Positions 1 to 8,561 of a stretch of 64,000 nt of DNA are shown one piece after another. The stretch covers positions 1-64,000 of the forward strand of contig JAFLTZ010000001.1 in the NCBI GenBank assembly GCA_022509045.1. The letters are read 5' to 3'. Both the position numbers and the translations under genes were made by a program. Numbering within the stretch: the stretch's first letter is position 1; each line of letters opens with the position of its first letter. Under the pieces are notes generated by a model. That model was not told the DNA's origin, did not search any database, and worked only from the letters and a program-made list of their open reading frames with translations. This DNA comes from Muribaculaceae bacterium. GTDB taxonomy: Bacteria > Bacteroidota > Bacteroidia > Bacteroidales > Muribaculaceae.

Positions 1-54
1 AGGTGGCTTTAACTTGAATCCGATATAGGCCTTTTTGAATGCCTTGGAATCCAT
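1..54 (-). CDS. 5' end of an unidentified gene, cut by the window edge
   Basis: An ATG read on the minus strand (complement of 52-54) opens 18 codons that run off the left edge without a stop, beginning MDSKAFKKAYIGFKLKPP. The downstream gene on this strand would lie outside the window, and the guanylyltransferase at 123-1205 is transcribed in the same direction just upstream. The peptide is too short to recognise a family, so this may be a real gene start or a chance ORF. Confidence 0.35.
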   Translation of the reverse strand, partial: MDSKAFKKAYIGFKLKPP

Positions 55-122
55 ACTTAATTTAATTAATTGACATTACCGGGAGTTGAGGCTCATGGAT
101 AAAATTTGATAAAGTAGTTGAA

Positions 123-1205
123 TTATAAATATTCGTCACCCAATGTGGCCTTCACATCGTTGACGAAATGTTTTATCTGTTGTTCTTCACTTTTGGGACA
201 TATTAACAACACATCGTGAGCATCTGCAATAATATAATCATTTAATCCAACAGCCACGACAACTTTCTTATCCGCAGTCATCACCATATTGCCTTCTGAG
301 CGATACATCATGCCTTGGCAATTTTGCAGTACATTTCTATTTATATCCTGTGCACTATTATCATATAACGCACTCCATGTACCGATATCCGACCATCCGA
401 AACTTACACACTGCACATACACGTTGTCGGCTTTTTCCATGACAGCATAATCAATGGATATGCTGGGACAAGACGTGAAATTTTGATTTATAAATTCACT
501 TTCTTTAGAAGATGCATATACATCGTTATCTTTATCAAGGACTGCCATAACATCCGGAGCATATTTACACAATGCCTTGTATATAGCCTTTACCGACCAA
601 AGGAATATACCGGAGTTCCAGAAAAATTCACCGGATTTCAGAAATACTTTTGCGAGTTCCAAATCGGGTTTTTCTGTAAATGTTTTCACTTCCGAAATAC
701 CCGGGCAACTTTCTTTACCTATCTGAATATAGCCATAACCGGTTTCCGGTCGCGTTGGGGTAATCCCCAAAGTGAGAAGTGCATCGTGTGATTCTACAAA
801 CTCAAAACCACGGATTATGCTACTCTCAAAAGCATCTTCACGTAATATAAGGTGATCGCTGGGCGCCACCACAACGGAAGCATTTGGGTTAATTGCTCTA
901 ATATGGTTAATTGCCCACGCAATACATGGGGCGGTGTTGCGGCGTGCCGGTTCCAAAAGAATATTTTCACGACGAATCTGCGGGAGCTGCTCCAATATAA
1001 GTTGGAGATACATTTCATTAGCCACAATGATTATATTATCGGATGAAACCACATGAGTGATACGATCGAATGTCATTTGCAACAACGACCGCCCGGTACC
1101 GAGAAAATCAATAAATTGTTTTGGTTTATTTGTTCTACTATAAGGCCAGAAACGAGAGCCGATTCCGCCACACATTATCACGCAATATCTATCCGTATTA
1201 ATCAT
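123..1205 (-). CDS. manC: Mannose-1-phosphate guanylyltransferase
   Basis: Predicted to make GDP-mannose from mannose 1-phosphate and GTP in the cytoplasm, the precursor for mannose and fucose residues of surface glycans. The N-terminus carries the nucleotidyltransferase signature CGGIGSRFWPYSR followed by KPKQF. FTEKP and FWNSGIFLW, further in, are typical of the sugar-phosphate binding region. At 360 residues it is the single-domain form, with no C-terminal phosphomannose isomerase cupin as found in bifunctional ManC/AlgA proteins. It starts at ATG (complement of 1203-1205). A TTG-N20-TAATATTG promoter lies about 60 bases upstream, so it appears to be transcribed separately from the protease gene. 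Family assignment is secure; the link to a specific surface polymer is not visible here. Confidence 0.93.
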   Translation of the reverse strand: MINTDRYCVIMCGGIGSRFWPYSRTNKPKQFIDFLGTGRSLLQMTFDRITHVVSSDNIIIVANEMYLQLILEQLPQIRRENILLEPARRNTAPCIAWAINHIRAINPNASVVVAPSDHLILREDAFESSIIRGFEFVESHDALLTLGITPTRPETGYGYIQIGKESCPGISEVKTFTEKPDLELAKVFLKSGEFFWNSGIFLWSVKAIYKALCKYAPDVMAVLDKDNDVYASSKESEFINQNFTSCPSISIDYAVMEKADNVYVQCVSFGWSDIGTWSALYDNSAQDINRNVLQNCQGMMYRSEGNMVMTADKKVVVAVGLNDYIIADAHDVLLICPKSEEQQIKHFVNDVKATLGDEYL

Positions 1206-1264
1206 TGTGTAAATGTCTTATTAATTATTTGTTGTAATAATCTCGTATTATTTAATTAGTTATG

Positions 1265-1295
1265 CAATATTACATATATATTCCGATAAAAGCAA
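1265..1295 (-). promoter_or_regulatory. Bacteroidales-type promoter for manC
   Basis: Read on the minus strand, a TTG (complement of 1293-1295) is followed after 20 bases by TAATATTG (complement of 1265-1272). This is one base off the TAnnTTTG -7 element of Bacteroidales. It predicts a leader of about 55 bases for manC. Confidence 0.5.
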
Positions 1296-1324
1296 ATATT
1301 CCGTTCTAATATTTCATTATTCCA

Positions 1325-1363
1325 CAAATAAAAAGTGCGCCATCGTTGATGATTAGCGCACTT
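1325..1363 (-). terminator. Rho-independent terminator of the tricorn-like protease gene
   Basis: An 8-bp perfect stem (1333-1340 with 1356-1363) closes a 15-base loop. On the minus strand it is followed directly by a U-rich run. It lies 27 bases past the stop of the protease gene at 1390, in the right orientation to end its transcript before manC. Confidence 0.8.
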
Positions 1364-1389
1364 CATAATTTACAACATTTGCTTAGTCA

Positions 1390-4300
1390 TTATTTCTTCT
1401 TTGCATCAATTTCGCGTAGGAGTTCATCTACAGCGGCTTTCAATTGTTGGTCCTCACCGGTAACAACTACAGCGGCATCATTAGCAACCAGAATATCCGG
1501 TTCGAGTTGCGAATTTTCAAGGAATGAGCCATCGGCAGTGCGGTAACCTATAACTGGGATACCAAAGTATAGTGTCGGGTCCTGAAGTGTAACCCAATTC
1601 ACACTTGTCATAGTTCCAGCTACCGGCATACCGACCAATTTACCGAGTTTACGATGCTTATAAACCCAAGGAGTACCGTGAGAATTAGAATAATTAGCTT
1701 CACACTGCAGCATAATGCTTGGTTTATTCCAACGTCGAGACGGCATATCACAAAGTTCGACACCACGTTTCTCCTGTGTAAAGTATTTCTCACCGGAGAA
1801 AAGAATTTCAATATCCTCATGCAAACGTCCACCGCCATTAAAACGAGTGTCAATAACAATACCTTCTTTCTTATAATATTTACCGAGAATTTCTGCATAG
1901 ATAGTGCGAAAACTTTCGTCGTTCATATTCCGAATATGCACATAACCAAGGCGCCCTCCAGATAGTCGTTCAACATCTGCTGCACGATTACGAACCCAAC
2001 GTTTATAAAGCAAATCATTCATAGCCCCTTGGCTGATAGGATTGACAATTTCATCGAATCGTTCTCCGGAAGTAGGATTGTAAACGGTTACAAGTGTTTT
2101 CTTTCCCACAATACCATTAAACAACTGAGTATAATCAGTCTTATCATCAATTATTTGCGAATTAACCGCTTCGATAATACATCCCGGCACCACTTTGGAT
2201 TTTGAATTTGCCATAGGTCCGCCAATCACCACTTCAGCCACCTTTAATCCTTTACCATTATAATCCAGGTCGTATAACAATCCGAAATTGCCGGTAGTTT
2301 CATGTGCACCGGGCGCACGATAACCGCTTCCGGTATGGCTCACATTAAGTTCTCCTAAAATTTCACTAAGCATTTCAGCAAAATCGTAATTATTATTAAT
2401 GTGTGGAAGGAATTTGGTATAATGATTTGTCAGTTTTTTCCAATCAACACCATGCATATTTTCCACATAGAACTTTTCTGCTTCTTGCTTACGCATATCG
2501 GCGTACATAGCTTCACGTTCAGCGGCTCGATCAAGACGCATTTTGCCTGAATATGTAATTGTCTTTATTTTTTCGCCGGAAAAATCCATCTTTTTCATAG
2601 CTTTACCACTCATGATAAAGAGTGATTTGCGTTTGGCATCGGGGATGAGATTAGCCGAAGCATCGTTCGTTTTCGACACAATAGATGCACCGCCTTTACG
2701 CAAGTCAATTTTCCACAAATCGTAACCTTTTTCAACTTTGCTTAAATAGTAAAGTTTATCGAAGTCGGCATTGACCTCAGCACTACTAATATCGCTTGAA
2801 TACGGAGTGAGGCGCACAGTGCGATATTCAAAACCATCCCGTTCAATCTTAACAGTTTTTTTGTCTGTTTTGTTATCTTTTTCTTTATCTTTATCATCCT
2901 TTTTGTCGGATGCTTCTTTTTTATCTTTGTCAGCAGATTTTTCAGCATCTTTAAGCAATTTTGCTTCTTCCTCACTGAGTTTATATTTATCGTATGCTTC
3001 CTGATTCATAAACACAGCCATAACATCGTTCAACGACCCCCAAGATCCATGACTGCGCATACCATAACGATCGGAAATGAAAATCACAGCGTCACCGGCA
3101 GCATTCCATTTCGGCTCCATATCAAAATAACCACTTGATGTAATAGTAGAAATTTCCGGTTTTCCATCTACGTTTACCACACCTATGTTATAATATGGGT
3201 CATGACCATTATCCACCATAGTAAAAGCAATCCATTTGCTATCCGGACTCCAAGAATAATCTACACCATTGCGATGCGCATTCAACGAAACCGGCACCAA
3301 TTCGTTCACTTTTTTTGAATCAAGATCCATGACCATCAATGCAGAACGATTTGCAACGAAAGCAAGTTTTTTCCCATCCGGGGAAACTTGAGCGGCACCG
3401 CGGTCAATGGCATCGGTAGTTGACATCAATGCCTCTTCGTTAATCACAGTGGCGTTAGCAAAGTTTGAATCTTCCTTTCTTGACATCGTTGCCTTGTATA
3501 TATTCAGCTTGCCATCACGTTCAGAAGTATAATATAACGTGCGATTATCACTACCCCAAGAGATATTCTTCTCAGCAGCAGCTGTGTTTGTAATTTGTTT
3601 AGTAGTAGCATATTCCACAGATGTAACGAATACCTCACCGCGTTTTGTAAAGGCAACCATGGTACCATCGGGAGAAGGCACACCACCCGAAGCTCCACTA
3701 TTTACAGCAAGATATTCTACCGTGTTATACGAATCTGTAATCAAATCAATTGCAACTTTTTGAGGTTTGCCCCCTTTTTGCAAGGTATATATTTCTCCGT
3801 CCCATGTCAATGCAATAGTTCCATCAGTAGCTTGAGAAAGGAAACGCACCGGATGTTCTTTAAATGACGTAAGAGCCTTTGGTTGAGCTCCAGGAGAAGA
3901 AAGAGGCATTTCATAAACATTCATAGAGCCTCCATTGCGTTCCGACAAGAACAACAACGACGCGCCATCCGGAGAAATCACGGGATTACGATCTTCTCCG
4001 GCATGGGCTGTGATATTGACATGAGTATTGGTAGCCGGAGTGTATAACCATAAATCGCGTGTTACAGATGATGTGTGATGTTTGCGCCACTCATTTTCAA
4101 CACCCTTATGGTCCTGATAAACGAATGATTTACCATCAGGAGACCAAGAAACCATCTGCGCCGGGGTTGCAAGAACCTGGGTTATCCTGCCACCGGACAC
4201 CGGCACTTGATATAGTTCTGTCATACGAGCCGATGGGAAAACAGCACTTTTCACCGGATCTTGTATCATTGCAGAAAACATAACATATTTACCATCAGGT

Positions 4301-4650
4301 GTAAATGTTTCCGGAACTTCATTCCCACTATAAGAAGTAAGACGAGTGGCGACACCACCAGATGATGACATTATATATATATCCGAACTTCCCTCACGAT
4401 CACTGGCAAATGCTATATATTTGCCGTCGGGGCTCCACAAAGGCATTTGATCATAGGCAGGAGATGCAGTAAGTCTTACAGCAGCTCCACCCTTAACCGG
4501 CACCTTATATATGTCACCTTGGTAAGTGAATGCGATTTCTTTTCCATTAGGAGAAATTTTAACATCGCGCAACCACAATGGGGTTATCGCTTGTGCCACC
4601 AAAGCACCGGCAACACAAATAAATGAAACAATAGCCGTTCTTTTAATCAT
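1390..4650 (-). CDS. Exported tricorn-type protease (S41 family)
   Basis: Predicted envelope peptidase of the tricorn family that trims short peptides. The order is: signal peptide (residues 1 to about 21, ending AQA), TolB/WD40-like propeller repeats with recurrent SPDGK motifs (about 30-520), a lysine/aspartate-rich low-complexity stretch (about 560-600), a helical core domain, a PDZ domain and a C-terminal S41 catalytic domain. GTMTSVNW, with Ser1016, fits the nucleophile region, and the histidine in NVSHTGSGY near residue 770 fits the tricorn catalytic histidine. At 1086 residues it is close to archaeal tricorn (about 1070), but the signal peptide puts it in the periplasm rather than the cytosol. 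It is a single-gene transcript with its own promoter and terminator. Substrates are unknown. Confidence 0.9.
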   Translation of the reverse strand: MIKRTAIVSFICVAGALVAQAITPLWLRDVKISPNGKEIAFTYQGDIYKVPVKGGAAVRLTASPAYDQMPLWSPDGKYIAFASDREGSSDIYIMSSSGGVATRLTSYSGNEVPETFTPDGKYVMFSAMIQDPVKSAVFPSARMTELYQVPVSGGRITQVLATPAQMVSWSPDGKSFVYQDHKGVENEWRKHHTSSVTRDLWLYTPATNTHVNITAHAGEDRNPVISPDGASLLFLSERNGGSMNVYEMPLSSPGAQPKALTSFKEHPVRFLSQATDGTIALTWDGEIYTLQKGGKPQKVAIDLITDSYNTVEYLAVNSGASGGVPSPDGTMVAFTKRGEVFVTSVEYATTKQITNTAAAEKNISWGSDNRTLYYTSERDGKLNIYKATMSRKEDSNFANATVINEEALMSTTDAIDRGAAQVSPDGKKLAFVANRSALMVMDLDSKKVNELVPVSLNAHRNGVDYSWSPDSKWIAFTMVDNGHDPYYNIGVVNVDGKPEISTITSSGYFDMEPKWNAAGDAVIFISDRYGMRSHGSWGSLNDVMAVFMNQEAYDKYKLSEEEAKLLKDAEKSADKDKKEASDKKDDKDKEKDNKTDKKTVKIERDGFEYRTVRLTPYSSDISSAEVNADFDKLYYLSKVEKGYDLWKIDLRKGGASIVSKTNDASANLIPDAKRKSLFIMSGKAMKKMDFSGEKIKTITYSGKMRLDRAAEREAMYADMRKQEAEKFYVENMHGVDWKKLTNHYTKFLPHINNNYDFAEMLSEILGELNVSHTGSGYRAPGAHETTGNFGLLYDLDYNGKGLKVAEVVIGGPMANSKSKVVPGCIIEAVNSQIIDDKTDYTQLFNGIVGKKTLVTVYNPTSGERFDEIVNPISQGAMNDLLYKRWVRNRAADVERLSGGRLGYVHIRNMNDESFRTIYAEILGKYYKKEGIVIDTRFNGGGRLHEDIEILFSGEKYFTQEKRGVELCDMPSRRWNKPSIMLQCEANYSNSHGTPWVYKHRKLGKLVGMPVAGTMTSVNWVTLQDPTLYFGIPVIGYRTADGSFLENSQLEPDILVANDAAVVVTGEDQQLKAAVDELLREIDAKKK

Positions 4651-4687
4651 ATATGTATATTTTTTAATTATTTGCTCTTATTTTGTA

Positions 4688-4718
4688 CAAAAATAATAGA
4701 AACAGTTAAACAAAACAA
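4688..4718 (-). promoter_or_regulatory. Promoter for the tricorn-like protease gene
   Basis: On the minus strand, TTG (complement of 4716-4718) and TATTTTTG (complement of 4688-4695) are separated by 20 bases, an exact match to the Bacteroidales pattern. The start codon follows about 37 bases downstream. Confidence 0.65.
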
Positions 4719-4767
4719 CTTTCAAGAAATTATTTTTCAGATTGCATATATTTTTTTACAATTTTAT

Positions 4768-4798
4768 TTGCATTTTGCAAATTATTGTATTATCTTTG
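4768..4798 (+). promoter_or_regulatory. Promoter for the small lipoprotein gene
   Basis: TTG at 4768-4770 and TATCTTTG at 4791-4798 are separated by 20 bases. Transcription would begin near 4803, which is inside the upstream-extended reading frame. This supports the ATG at 4834 as the true start of the next gene. Confidence 0.65.
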
Positions 4799-4833
4799 CA
4801 ACGTCAAAGAACGATATAATACTTAATCTATTT

Positions 4834-5301
4834 ATGAATTACAAATTAAAAATCGACCGCAGTTCGTCGATATGTGCCATTTGGTTAGTTTCGCTACTAT
4901 TATCCTCTTGTCGCACCACGAAGCAGATATCCTATGAAAGCATAGCTACCGAGCAAATTATGGTTACTGACAGCATACGGACAACAGGGAGGATGATGGT
5001 GGAAGAAAACGACACTGTAGATATTAAGATTACAGTATCGCATTACGAAGTAACTAATGGAGAGGAGGAGAAGCCTAAATTGAAAAGTATAACGATATTG
5101 GAATACAACAAAACGCACAACAAGAAAGGGCACGAGAAAACAACTGAAGAAAAGACGACAAATCATGGCACACATTCGGAATATAGCACGGATATCCATG
5201 AGTTAACACAGCATGAGAACAAGCAGCATCCGTGGAAAGCATTGGCTTTTATATTAATACTAATAAGCTTATTAATACTATTAATTACTTTAAGAAAATG
5301 A
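4834..5301 (+). CDS. Small lipoprotein with a C-terminal transmembrane helix, function unknown
   Basis: A 155-residue protein with a lipoprotein signal (hydrophobic run then LLLSSC, lipidated Cys26), a charged Lys/Glu/Thr/His-rich middle, and a strongly hydrophobic C-terminal helix (about 132-152) ending in TLRK. Lipid anchor plus C-terminal membrane helix is the layout of phage unimolecular spanins, which tether outer and inner membranes, but no phage genes flank it. The start at 4834 was chosen because a good promoter ends at 4798; the frame is open further upstream to 4672, but that part lies before the predicted transcript. It overlaps the next gene by ATGA, implying translational coupling. 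I do not recognise a named family. Confidence 0.7.
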   Translation: MNYKLKIDRSSSICAIWLVSLLLSSCRTTKQISYESIATEQIMVTDSIRTTGRMMVEENDTVDIKITVSHYEVTNGEEEKPKLKSITILEYNKTHNKKGHEKTTEEKTTNHGTHSEYSTDIHELTQHENKQHPWKALAFILILISLLILLITLRK

Positions 5302-5711
5302 GATACGCACTTACTATTCAAGGCTCCGGCGTTTTAAAATTGGTAAAAGCACAAACCGCAATAATCGCCATGCAGAATCCTATGGAGAATCACATTTTTA
5401 TTGATGTTGAGGAAGATGAGTTATTTCATACTACCTTAGTTAACGGATACATGAATCTGTGTGGAAAACTTCTGCCCTACATAGATCAACTGAATCTCAA
5501 TTATCTCGAACAAAATACTATATATTTCATCCTCAACACAGGTTCAAGCAAAATACCTGCACTTTCCTTTTTGTACTGCATGGAGCAATATTTGGCTTGG
5601 TATATATTGAATGAAATATACTCCACGTCACCATCAATGGCAATTATCAAGCATTGCAAGGAAAATTTTCGAACATCATCGCATCGAATAATGGAAATTA
5701 TGACGCTATAA
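5298..5711 (+). CDS. Hypothetical protein coupled to the small lipoprotein
   Basis: A 137-residue protein with no signal peptide and no clear membrane segment, so probably cytosolic. It has a moderately hydrophobic centre and no motif I can name. The start at 5298 overlaps the lipoprotein stop (ATGA), a classic coupling arrangement, and gives a sensible N-terminus MRYALTIQG. A longer frame from 5232 would sit inside the lipoprotein gene. Its last 14 bases overlap the convergent dehydrogenase gene ending at 5698. The pair with the lipoprotein is probably a functional unit, but its role is unknown. Confidence 0.6.
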   Translation: MRYALTIQGSGVLKLVKAQTAIIAMQNPMENHIFIDVEEDELFHTTLVNGYMNLCGKLLPYIDQLNLNYLEQNTIYFILNTGSSKIPALSFLYCMEQYLAWYILNEIYSTSPSMAIIKHCKENFRTSSHRIMEIMTL

Positions 5712-6531
5712 GTTGTGTGATTTTATTACTGACTGCTTCCACAATATTTTTGTGAACCATGCTTTCGGGATTATAACCGATAGCCGAGACCTTCCCAACT
5801 GATGCAACAAAACCACCGGCAGAGAGAGTCATAGCTCGAAGGACAGCTTTGGCTCCTTTCCGCGGTGATCTTATGAACGGGCGGAAAATGATGTTAGCCA
5901 GACCATCATACCAACGTTTCATAGTTACCATATCGCTATTAACAACCCCGGGGTCGGCACAATTAATATTCAAATGTGGATATTTTCTGCTCAAATGTAA
6001 TGCATAATGCGTGAGCGCAGTTTTACTCCTGCCATAAGTGCCAAGTTGAGAAAAATGAGATGCATCCACATCTATGTTTATAGACCGCGAATTGTATAAC
6101 TTACGAGTAAGCGATGTCATAAACACCACATGTCCGCCATCAATAATATACGGAATCAACAACTGTGTCAGTAATGCTGTGTTAATCAGATTTACTCCCA
6201 TAGTCGCCTCTAATCCTTGCGGAGTAACGGAATAGTCTCTGTTCATCACCCCTGCATTGTTAATTAACCCATACAATGACACTCCTGAAGCGATGATTCC
6301 CTCTGCAAAAATTTTAACCGATTCCGTATCTGAAAGATCAAGATGACGCACCATAACACGCGCTTGCACATTTACTGCCATAATTTTTTGAGCAACAGAT
6401 TCACCTTTTGCCGTATTTCTTACAGCCAGAATAATAAGACGACCGGTAGTAGAAAGTGCTTTTGCAAGCTCTCTCCCAATGCTGCCGGTTGCTCCGGTAA
6501 TAATTATTGCTTGTTCTTTATTATCGTCCAT
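5698..6531 (-). CDS. Short-chain dehydrogenase/reductase, candidate hydroxysteroid dehydrogenase
   Basis: A 277-residue NAD(P)-dependent SDR with a Rossmann dinucleotide motif TGATGSIG near the N-terminus, the NNAGVM structural motif, a serine in VVFMTSL, and the catalytic pair in YGRSK (YxxxK). The overall pattern resembles retinol-dehydrogenase-like SDRs. It is the last gene of a four-gene operon with a second SDR (3 bases away), an Old Yellow Enzyme reductase and a steroid 5-alpha-reductase-like protein. That context points to oxidation or reduction of a hydroxyl/ketone on a steroid such as a bile acid. Which position it acts on (3-alpha, 3-beta, 7 or 12) cannot be read from sequence. A general lipid or retinoid-like substrate is the main alternative. 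Confidence 0.85.
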   Translation of the reverse strand: MDDNKEQAIIITGATGSIGRELAKALSTTGRLIILAVRNTAKGESVAQKIMAVNVQARVMVRHLDLSDTESVKIFAEGIIASGVSLYGLINNAGVMNRDYSVTPQGLEATMGVNLINTALLTQLLIPYIIDGGHVVFMTSLTRKLYNSRSINIDVDASHFSQLGTYGRSKTALTHYALHLSRKYPHLNINCADPGVVNSDMVTMKRWYDGLANIIFRPFIRSPRKGAKAVLRAMTLSAGGFVASVGKVSAIGYNPESMVHKNIVEAVSNKITQLIAS

Positions 6532-6534
6532 CGG

Positions 6535-7341
6535 TTAGTCCTTATTATCGAGCATACGATGTTTAACTATTAACCTCACTTTCGTGGGCAGCATAGCTAC
6601 AGCTACTATAGCTATGCGATTCAAAAGCCCGTTGATATATTGTTTTCTATTTCTGAAAAGCCTATTTAACGCACCTTTAACAAATTTTTGAGGAGTGGCA
6701 AGAGCCCCAAGCCGAACCCCAAGTTTTTGCAAATTGCGTGGCAATCCGAATAAATCAGTTGCAATTCCACCTGGACAAGCAACCATCACATGCACCCCGC
6801 TCTCTTTCATCTCAAGATATAATGAACGACTCATGACTCGAATATATGACTTTGTAGCAGCATACATTCCGATACCGGGCATTGGCATCCAGCACGACAT
6901 AGATGACATGTTCAAAATGTATCCTTTCCCTCGTTTCTGCATTTCACGGGCAAAAGCAAGCGATAATTCAGTTACAGCACGCATGTGCAACTCAAAATAA
7001 AGGTCCAGCTGCCTTTGTGTAAGTTCTACCATCGGTTTAAATGAGAAAATTCCTGCGTTATTGACCAGCACCTCTACAGGCGGAAAGTTATTGCACGCCT
7101 CTACAACAACATTTGCCGCACCATGTTCTGATAAGTCTTTACACAACGTTGTTATCATAACACCTGGATAATCCGCTTCAATATTATTTACGGCATCTGT
7201 GAGTTGCTCTTCCTGATTGCTGACAAGCATGAGTGCATACCCTCGACCGGCGAGTTGACGCGCAAATTCCAAGCCTATACCGGACGACCCGCCGGTGACA
7301 ACAGCACTTACACTATTTTGTAGAACTATTCCGCTTTTCAT
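6535..7341 (-). CDS. Short-chain dehydrogenase/reductase, candidate 3-hydroxysteroid dehydrogenase
   Basis: A 268-residue SDR with cofactor motif GGSSGIG, NNAGIF, and a catalytic Ser (NMSSMS) with YAATK (YxxxK). It is more like the classical SDRs that include 17-beta-HSD12-type and microbial hydroxysteroid dehydrogenases. I use the ATG at 7341; a GTG one codon upstream is also in frame. The start lies 29 bases inside the 3' end of the OYE reductase gene, so translation is probably coupled. The C-terminal region is basic and may touch the membrane. Within this operon it is a good candidate for the enzyme that reduces a 3-keto steroid to the 3-alcohol; this is inferred from context, not proven by residues. 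Confidence 0.85.
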   Translation of the reverse strand: MKSGIVLQNSVSAVVTGGSSGIGLEFARQLAGRGYALMLVSNQEEQLTDAVNNIEADYPGVMITTLCKDLSEHGAANVVVEACNNFPPVEVLVNNAGIFSFKPMVELTQRQLDLYFELHMRAVTELSLAFAREMQKRGKGYILNMSSMSCWMPMPGIGMYAATKSYIRVMSRSLYLEMKESGVHVMVACPGGIATDLFGLPRNLQKLGVRLGALATPQKFVKGALNRLFRNRKQYINGLLNRIAIVAVAMLPTKVRLIVKHRMLDNKD

Positions 7342-8557
7342 CACGCCTACGAATATTCTCTATTTCTTTAACAAGCTTTTCCGGCAAATTTTTAACATGT
7401 TTGTGGCACTGCATATCTATGGTGTACATTCTTCCGATACAATAATTGGCATGGTCACATCCACAGCGTTCTTCACCATCACGCATACGATTTACAAAAT
7501 CCGGCTCATTCACCAATGCCCTACCCATTTGCACAAAATCAAATCCACTGTCGAGCACTTTGTCTATACCGGTGCGACTAACAGCACCACCAACATATAT
7601 CAGCGGCATTTTAAGTACTTCTCTGAAACGGAGGGCATCTTCAAGGAAATATAGCTCTTTGAAAGGGACCGTAGGAATCATCATTCGCCCAGCCATTTTC
7701 ACACCATATTTCAACCACCAACAGTCCATATAATGAGTCAGTGTCTTAATCGGCATCTCGCCACGCATCACATACATCGGAGCTTTGCTTACAAAACCAC
7801 CGCTAAGCACCAATGCATCTAACCCCAGTTTTTCAAGTTCCTGAGCCACCGTAATGCAGTCATCAATCTCCAAACCGCCTTTAAAACCGTCACGCATATT
7901 GGTTTTCGCCACAACTGCTATTTTACCATCTGCTGCCTTTAAAACTTCTTCGATACACATTTGCATAAAATGCATTCGATTGCTCAAAGTGCCACCATAC
8001 TCATCCGTGCGATGGTTTGTAAATGGCGACAAAAATTGGCTTATCAGATATCCGTGTCCGGCATGCACCTCAACACAGTCAAAACCACCATCCATAGCAA
8101 TCTTCACTGCGTTACCAAATTGGTGCGCAATATCTTTTAATTCATCCTTTTTAAGGCCTCTTACAAAAGTAGGAGAATACATATTAAACCCTGTACATGC
8201 CCCCACCGGAGTTTCTCCACATATTTTTTTATGGGACATATTTCCGCAATGTCCCAATTGCACCGATGCTTTTGCACCGTGTGAATGAATCGAATCTGTC
8301 AAATCACGAAGTCCCGGTACTATTTCTTTACGCAGCCAAAGCTGGCGTGGGAAAGAGAGTCCGCTCTGCATCACCGCTGCGTATGCAACAGTAGTCATAC
8401 CTATACCTCCGGCTGCCACCGATGTATGATACGATTTAAGAGCTTCGCTCGGACTGTTATTTTCTGCCATCCCCTCAAAGGCAGCGCTTCTGATAGTTCT
8501 GTTTCTTAGAGTGATTGGGCCTATTTTACCTTCTGTAAACAGTTTTGATTCGCTCAT
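7313..8557 (-). CDS. Old Yellow Enzyme-family NADH:flavin oxidoreductase, candidate steroid ene-reductase
   Basis: A 414-residue FMN-binding TIM barrel of the OYE / 2,4-dienoyl-CoA reductase group. Visible signatures are QLGHCGNMS, HAGHGYLISQFLSP followed by NHRTDEYGG, and GGAVSR with MGRALVNEP at the phosphate-binding end. The C-terminus keeps a cysteine cluster (RCGCDHANYC, then MQC) fitting the 4Fe-4S site of BaiCD/BaiH-type enzymes. The FAD/NAD domain that follows in those roughly 640-residue enzymes is absent, so electrons must come from a separate donor or directly from NAD(P)H. Genes of this type reduce delta-4 3-keto steroids (5-beta-reductase) in gut bacteria. The upstream neighbour is 5 bases away. 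Confidence 0.88.
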   Translation of the reverse strand: MSESKLFTEGKIGPITLRNRTIRSAAFEGMAENNSPSEALKSYHTSVAAGGIGMTTVAYAAVMQSGLSFPRQLWLRKEIVPGLRDLTDSIHSHGAKASVQLGHCGNMSHKKICGETPVGACTGFNMYSPTFVRGLKKDELKDIAHQFGNAVKIAMDGGFDCVEVHAGHGYLISQFLSPFTNHRTDEYGGTLSNRMHFMQMCIEEVLKAADGKIAVVAKTNMRDGFKGGLEIDDCITVAQELEKLGLDALVLSGGFVSKAPMYVMRGEMPIKTLTHYMDCWWLKYGVKMAGRMMIPTVPFKELYFLEDALRFREVLKMPLIYVGGAVSRTGIDKVLDSGFDFVQMGRALVNEPDFVNRMRDGEERCGCDHANYCIGRMYTIDMQCHKHVKNLPEKLVKEIENIRRRDEKRNSSTK

Positions 8558-8561
8558 ATTT

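Noticed and set aside
2742-3004. Lysine- or serine-rich open frames overlapping the tricorn-like gene
   Set aside because: They are shadows of the low-complexity Lys/Asp-rich insert in the real protein on the other frame.
4672-4833. N-terminal extension of the small lipoprotein to 4672
   Set aside because: A good promoter ends at 4798, inside the extension, and only the 4834 start gives a clean lipoprotein signal.
4834-5711. Prophage or lysis cassette
   Set aside because: Only the layout of one protein resembles a spanin; there is no holin, endolysin, integrase or phage structural gene in the window.
6535-7344. GTG start at 7344 for the second SDR gene
   Set aside because: It lies one codon before an ATG and adds nothing; the ATG at 7341 is simpler.
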